Source: Methanolobus sp. UBA118 (GTDB lineage Archaea; Halobacteriota; Methanosarcinia; Methanosarcinales; Methanosarcinaceae). Taken from it: a stretch of DNA of 16,751 bases. Below are positions 13,462 to 16,751 of this stretch, piece by piece. Both the position numbers and the translations under genes were made by a program. The notes below the pieces were generated by a model. That model saw only the letters and a program-made list of their open reading frames with translations. It did not search any database and was not told the DNA's origin. The stretch spans positions 1 to 16,751 of the forward strand of contig DACO01000002.1 in NCBI GenBank assembly GCA_002508635.1, written 5' to 3'. The stretch's first letter is position 1; each line of letters opens with the position of its first letter.

Positions 13462-16400
13462 ATGAAACAAAGAATATTTTTGATAACGTTAGCTCTTGCT
13501 GTCCTTTTAACTGGGCTTGCGAGTGCTGATTGTTATCTGAATGACGTGCAGGATGATAAGAACCAGTATGAGGGATATCTGAATGTGAGTATGATAATAA
13601 ACAATGAATCTACTCCTTATACTGCTTCAATGGAACTGACAGACGACACAATGCTATTCTTCCCTGATTCGCAGATAACAGGTATAGCACTTAATGTACC
13701 TGCGGATCAGATCGCAAATGTCAGTGACTCGGCAGGTAACGAATGGGAAGTAATGGAGGCAGAGGAAAATAATCCGCTGGGTACTTTCCAGGCTGAAGCA
13801 AGTGCAGGAGATTCAAATGTCACACCTCCTGTAGTAGTAACGTTTGAAGACACGTGGGACGGAACACTGCCTGCAAATGATGAAGGAAACCCGGTAGCTG
13901 TGAACATTACAAACATTGGAGAGAACAATGAGGATGCAGCATGGGTGACCCTCGGATTCTGTGAAGAAACTGGAATTGTTACAGAAGAGGGAACAGCTGA
14001 TAATGTAACAGATGACAATATCACAGACGAAAACGCCACCGAAGGTGACATGACAGATGGAAATGTGACCGACGGCAATGTCACTGACGGTGAAGCCACA
14101 GATGGCAACGTAACTGAAGATGGAACAACAAATGGAGACATTGTATCTACCGATGAGGTCTCAATAACCGACTCAGGTATTGACCCTGCAAATATTCGTG
14201 TTCCTGTGGATGAAGGTGTTACATGGACCAATGATGCTAACCAGACTGCTACTGTAAGCGATGGTTCCTTCGATTCAGGATCAATTGAATCCGGTAGCAT
14301 GTACAGTCGCCTTTTCAGAACTGCCGGAGTATACGAATACACAGTTCAGGTTGGAGATAATTCCTATGAAGGTACAATAAATGTCGGTAACGGTGGTGTA
14401 GTTGCTGAACCAGAGTCGACCAATGAAACAATGGACAATGCTACTGATGACAACGTAACTGACGGTAATGTATCCGATGGAAATATGACGGAAGTAAATG
14501 CTACTGATGGAAATGTCACCATAGCGGGAACTGTTGCGAGTAACGACTCATTCTCTACACTATTAACAGCTCTGGAAACAGCTGGTCTTGTTGAGACACT
14601 GGATGGAGAAGGTCCATTTACGGTCTTTGCACCAACTGACGATGCATTTGATAAGCTTCCTGAAGGTACGGTAGAGTCACTTCTTGAAGATCAGGAAGCA
14701 TTGACCAGCGTTTTGACTTACCATGTGGCTGAAGGAGAATATAACTCAAGTGCACTTGTCGAATTAGATAATTTGACAACTGTTCAGGGGGAGAACCTTA
14801 GCATATCTGTTGAAAACGGCGAGGTAATGGTCAATAATGCAACAGTAACTAATGCTGACATCGAGGCCAGCAACGGTGTGATACATGTAATAGATGAAGT
14901 ATTAATCCCACCATCCATGCAGGAAAATGCTACTGATGGAAATGTAACTGACGGTAATGTTACAGATGGTAACGTGACCGATGGCAATGTAACTGAAGGC
15001 ATTGACTTCACAAATGCTACAACTTGCTATCTCAATATAGTAGAAGATAACAAGAGTCAGTATGATGATCAACTCAATGCCTCTATGATGGTCAAGAACG
15101 AAACTGTTCCTTATGCGATACAGCTGGATCTGACCAATGACACCATGGAAACTTTCCCTGATGCGGCACTTGGCAGTTTCATGCTGAATGTTCCTGCTGA
15201 CCAGATCATGAATGCAACAGACTCAGCTGGTAATGAGTGGGTTGTAAATAATGTTGATGACGAACCTGACGATAACGTAAGTGCTGAGCTTGGAGGCGAG
15301 AATGTCACAATTACTGAGGTAGCTGCAAGTGCAGATTCACTTGAGACACTTGTCACAGCCCTTACTGCAGCCAATCTTACAGATACACTGGCCGGAGAGG
15401 GACCATACACTGTGTTTGCACCAACAAACAAGTCCTTTGACAGACTGCCAGGAAATACGCTTGATATGCTTCTTGAAGATGAAGCTGCATTAACCGGTGT
15501 TCTGACCTATCACGTAGTTGAAGGAGAATATAATGCCACAACTCTTGCTGAGACTGACAACCTGACAACGGTTCAGGGAGAAGTACTCAATGTAACCGAA
15601 GAAAATGGCACTATTATGGTAAACAATGCCACAGTAACTACTGCTGATGTTGAGGCCAGCAATGGTGTAATACACGTAATAGATGGAGTACTGATTCCAC
15701 CTTCAACAGAGGAAGCACTCGGAGACATCTATCCGTTCGGAACCTTTGCAACAGAAGTTGAACCCGGTATGAACGCAACCGATGTAACAGGTCCGGTAAC
15801 TATCTACATGAATGAAACCTGGAATGGTACACTTCCTGAAAATGCTGACGAATATATCGTAGCCCAGGATGTCCGGAACATCGGAGAGATGGGTAATGAC
15901 AGTGCATGGATTACCGGATATTGTGACAATATGACGGAAAACATGACTGAGGACAATGCTACCAGTGAATGGGAGTTGAGTGAAGAACTGCCGGAAGATG
16001 TCATGATTGACTTTAATGTCACATGTACTGATGGCCAGCTGAACATTACAGATGCCAGTGACTATGGCGATCTTGAGGATGCAAATCCCGGAATTAAGTC
16101 AATACTGGTAAAGCCGGGATCCGAGAACATAACCGACAATAATGCTTCAATCAACTGGGATGTTTCTACCGAGATGCCTTTCCCTGGTCCATATTCAAAC
16201 AACTTTGAAAGTGGTGATGCTTACTACGAGATAAGCGCAGCAAATGAAAGAAGTACAGGTGTCACAGTAGAATATGATGAATGTCCGGAAGAAGTCGACC
16301 TGGCAATCCATATTCGCTGGGGTGAGGATTCCTCTGTATGGGCATACAACAACATCACAAATGTGACTGTTACTGATGGTGATGCTACGGGTAATGTGAC

Positions 16401-16751
16401 CGAAGGCAACATGACAGACGGCAATGTTACAGACGGTAACGTAACCGATGGTAATGTCACTGATGGCAATGTAACCGATGGAAACGTCACTGATGGTAAC
16501 GTGACTGATGGTAACGTAACTGATGGAAACGTTACAGAAGGCAACCTTACAATGTGCTATCTTAACGTAGTAGAGGATGAAAAGAGCCAGTATGATGGTC
16601 AGCTTAATGCTACACTATTGATAGATACAAGGTCAAGTCCTTACATGGCTGAGATGAACCTGACGAATGATACCATGGAAACGTTCCCTAATGCAACTGT
16701 GAATACATTTCTGCTAAATGTCCCGGCTGATCAGATAGCAAATGTAACTGA
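13462..16751 (+). CDS. Very large exported surface glycoprotein: DGNVT sequon arrays, cupredoxin-like and two FAS1 domains (3' end outside window)
   Basis: The frame is open from the ATG at 13462 (AGGTGGT just upstream) to the window edge: 1096 codons with no stop. A signal peptide (1-22, ending ASA) leads to: module A1 (24-168, CYLN ... GFCEE); sequon array 1 (179-223); a cupredoxin-like domain (227-309); array 2 (324-353); FAS1 domain 1 (354-484); array 3 (492-511); module A2 first half (522-597), FAS1 domain 2 (614-747), A2 second half (753-822); an unrecognised domain with C855 and C941 (about 835-970); array 4 (986-1025); and module A3 (from 1032, cut). FAS1 domains mediate adhesion in surface proteins. 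The protein is strongly acidic, with about 70 Asn-x-Ser/Thr sites by hand count, so a glycosylated, salt-adapted envelope protein is likely. How it is anchored is not visible; a sorting tail may lie beyond the edge. Confidence 0.9.
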   Translation, partial: MKQRIFLITLALAVLLTGLASADCYLNDVQDDKNQYEGYLNVSMIINNESTPYTASMELTDDTMLFFPDSQITGIALNVPADQIANVSDSAGNEWEVMEAEENNPLGTFQAEASAGDSNVTPPVVVTFEDTWDGTLPANDEGNPVAVNITNIGENNEDAAWVTLGFCEETGIVTEEGTADNVTDDNITDENATEGDMTDGNVTDGNVTDGEATDGNVTEDGTTNGDIVSTDEVSITDSGIDPANIRVPVDEGVTWTNDANQTATVSDGSFDSGSIESGSMYSRLFRTAGVYEYTVQVGDNSYEGTINVGNGGVVAEPESTNETMDNATDDNVTDGNVSDGNMTEVNATDGNVTIAGTVASNDSFSTLLTALETAGLVETLDGEGPFTVFAPTDDAFDKLPEGTVESLLEDQEALTSVLTYHVAEGEYNSSALVELDNLTTVQGENLSISVENGEVMVNNATVTNADIEASNGVIHVIDEVLIPPSMQENATDGNVTDGNVTDGNVTDGNVTEGIDFTNATTCYLNIVEDNKSQYDDQLNASMMVKNETVPYAIQLDLTNDTMETFPDAALGSFMLNVPADQIMNATDSAGNEWVVNNVDDEPDDNVSAELGGENVTITEVAASADSLETLVTALTAANLTDTLAGEGPYTVFAPTNKSFDRLPGNTLDMLLEDEAALTGVLTYHVVEGEYNATTLAETDNLTTVQGEVLNVTEENGTIMVNNATVTTADVEASNGVIHVIDGVLIPPSTEEALGDIYPFGTFATEVEPGMNATDVTGPVTIYMNETWNGTLPENADEYIVAQDVRNIGEMGNDSAWITGYCDNMTENMTEDNATSEWELSEELPEDVMIDFNVTCTDGQLNITDASDYGDLEDANPGIKSILVKPGSENITDNNASINWDVSTEMPFPGPYSNNFESGDAYYEISAANERSTGVTVEYDECPEEVDLAIHIRWGEDSSVWAYNNITNVTVTDGDATGNVTEGNMTDGNVTDGNVTDGNVTDGNVTDGNVTDGNVTDGNVTDGNVTEGNLTMCYLNVVEDEKSQYDGQLNATLLIDTRSSPYMAEMNLTNDTMETFPNATVNTFLLNVPADQIANVT
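13531..13965 (+). repeat. Module A, copy 1 (uninterrupted)
   Basis: Residues 24-168 begin CYLNDVQDDKNQYEGYLN and end AAWVTLGFCEE. Landmarks shared with the later copies are MELTDDTM, LNVPADQIANVSDSAGNEW, LGTFQAE, ETW/DTW-(D/N)GTLP, and a closing Cys. C24 and C167 frame the module and could form a disulfide. The family is not recognised. Confidence 0.75.
13996..14130 (+). repeat. Sequon array 1: nine degenerate 15-base units
   Basis: Pentapeptides ADNVT, DDNIT, DENAT, EGDMT, DGNVT, DGNVT, DGEAT, DGNVT, EDGTT. The array is less regular than the later ones, with several units lacking the Asn. It links module A1 to the cupredoxin-like domain. Confidence 0.85.
14431..14520 (+). repeat. Sequon array 2: six 15-base units
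   Basis: Pentapeptides MDNAT, DDNVT, DGNVS, DGNMT, EVNAT, DGNVT. Every unit is an Asn-x-Ser/Thr sequon. The array links the cupredoxin-like domain to FAS1 domain 1. Confidence 0.85.
14521..14913 (+). repeat. FAS1 domain, copy 1
   Basis: Residues 354-484 carry the fasciclin H1 box FTVFAPTDDAFDKLP, the central LTYHVAEGEY, and the H2-like NADIEASNGVIHVIDEVLIPP ending. The copy at 15301-15702 shares TVFAPT, LTYHV-EGEYN, DNLTTVQGE, MVNNATVT and EASNGVIHVID. Confidence 0.93.
14935..14994 (+). repeat. Sequon array 3: four perfect DGNVT units
   Basis: Four identical pentapeptides encoded by four different 15-base sequences, followed by EGI. The array joins FAS1 domain 1 to module A2. Confidence 0.92.
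15025..15927 (+). repeat. Module A, copy 2, split by FAS1 domain 2
   Basis: The first half (residues 522-597, CYLNIVEDNKSQYDDQLN ... SAGNEWVV) and second half (753-822, FGTFATEVEPG ... NETWNGTLP ... SAWITGYCD) correspond to the two halves of copy 1. Between them lies FAS1 domain 2 at 15301-15702. The framing cysteines C522 and C821 are kept. Confidence 0.75.
15301..15702 (+). repeat. FAS1 domain, copy 2
   Basis: Residues 614-747 contain YTVFAPTNKSFDRLP, LTYHVVEGEYN, DNLTTVQGE and EASNGVIHVIDGVLIPP. The strong likeness to copy 1 across the whole domain indicates duplication within the gene. Confidence 0.93.
16417..16536 (+). repeat. Sequon array 4: eight perfect DGNVT units
   Basis: Eight identical pentapeptides (residues 986-1025), flanked by near-units DGDAT/EGNMT before and EGNLT after. 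All eight 15-base sequences differ from one another, only at third codon positions. Confidence 0.95.
16555..16751 (+). repeat. Module A, copy 3, cut by the window edge
   Basis: Residues 1032 onward (CYLNVVEDEKSQYDGQLN, MNLTNDTMETFPNAT, LNVPADQIANVT) repeat the first half of the module, so the architecture continues to the right of the window. Confidence 0.8.

Noticed and set aside
16224..16544. Minus-strand open frame with PSVTLPSVT repeats (others at 13707-14342, 14784-15011, 15111-15431)
   Set aside because: They are the antisense reading of the DGNVT arrays and neighbouring coding sequence of the large plus-strand gene; they have no promoter or ribosome site, and the plus-strand frame has a signal peptide and known domains.
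1..16751. Search for tRNA genes, insertion sequences, CRISPR arrays and prophage genes
   Set aside because: No tRNA-like cloverleaf, transposase, terminal inverted repeats or spacer-repeat pattern was seen by eye; a tool-based scan would be more sensitive.

Overview
The window looks like a chromosomal segment of a methanogenic archaeon of the order Methanosarcinales, family Methanosarcinaceae. The exact genus cannot be fixed from sequence reading alone; a salt-adapted genus such as Methanolobus, Methanohalophilus or Methanococcoides is an inference. The evidence is archaeal translation genes (L10e/uL16, an aIF2-beta carrying a TRAM domain, archaeal-type TrpRS and PheRS alpha), KaiC/RAD55-like ATPases, a DUF1786 protein, a PEF-CTERM surface protein, TATA-type promoters, Shine-Dalgarno sites of the GGAGGTGA type, and T-rich terminators.

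Layout. Positions 1-2500 hold the 3' end of a crcB fluoride channel gene (+), a minus-strand pair made of an exported Cys-containing protein and a thioredoxin-CcdA fusion, then a DUF190 gene (+) of the family often found beside crcB, and a YhbY RNA-binding protein (-). Positions 2600-5200 hold a KaiC-like protein with broken Walker motifs (-), MoaB (-), and a divergent DUF1786 ASKHA-like protein (+). Positions 5184-6560 hold a translation operon, rpl10e then aIF2-beta, behind a long leader rich in small hairpins and ending in a hairpin plus T-run. Positions 6676-8659 hold a canonical single-domain KaiC ATPase overlapping a radical SAM protein with an auxiliary Fe-S motif. An unrecognised multi-pass membrane protein (-) faces it. 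Positions 9487-12282 hold trpS and pheS as an operon with a clear terminator, followed by a candidate structured RNA.

Positions 12425-16751 are a surface-protein region. A small PEF-CTERM protein is followed by a very large exported protein that runs off the right edge without a stop codon; 1096 residues are visible. It has a signal peptide, four arrays of an Asp-Gly-Asn-Val-Thr pentapeptide (each unit an N-glycosylation sequon), a cupredoxin-like domain without copper ligands, two fasciclin (FAS1) domains, and three copies of an unrecognised Cys-framed module, one of them split by a FAS1 domain. It is very acidic and has about 70 sequons by hand count.

The main candidates for something new are this modular sequon-array protein, the KaiC/radical SAM overlapping pair with a degenerate KaiC paralogue nearby, the thioredoxin-CcdA fusion with its small exported partner, and the two intergenic structured-RNA candidates. 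Everything else is ordinary housekeeping content.
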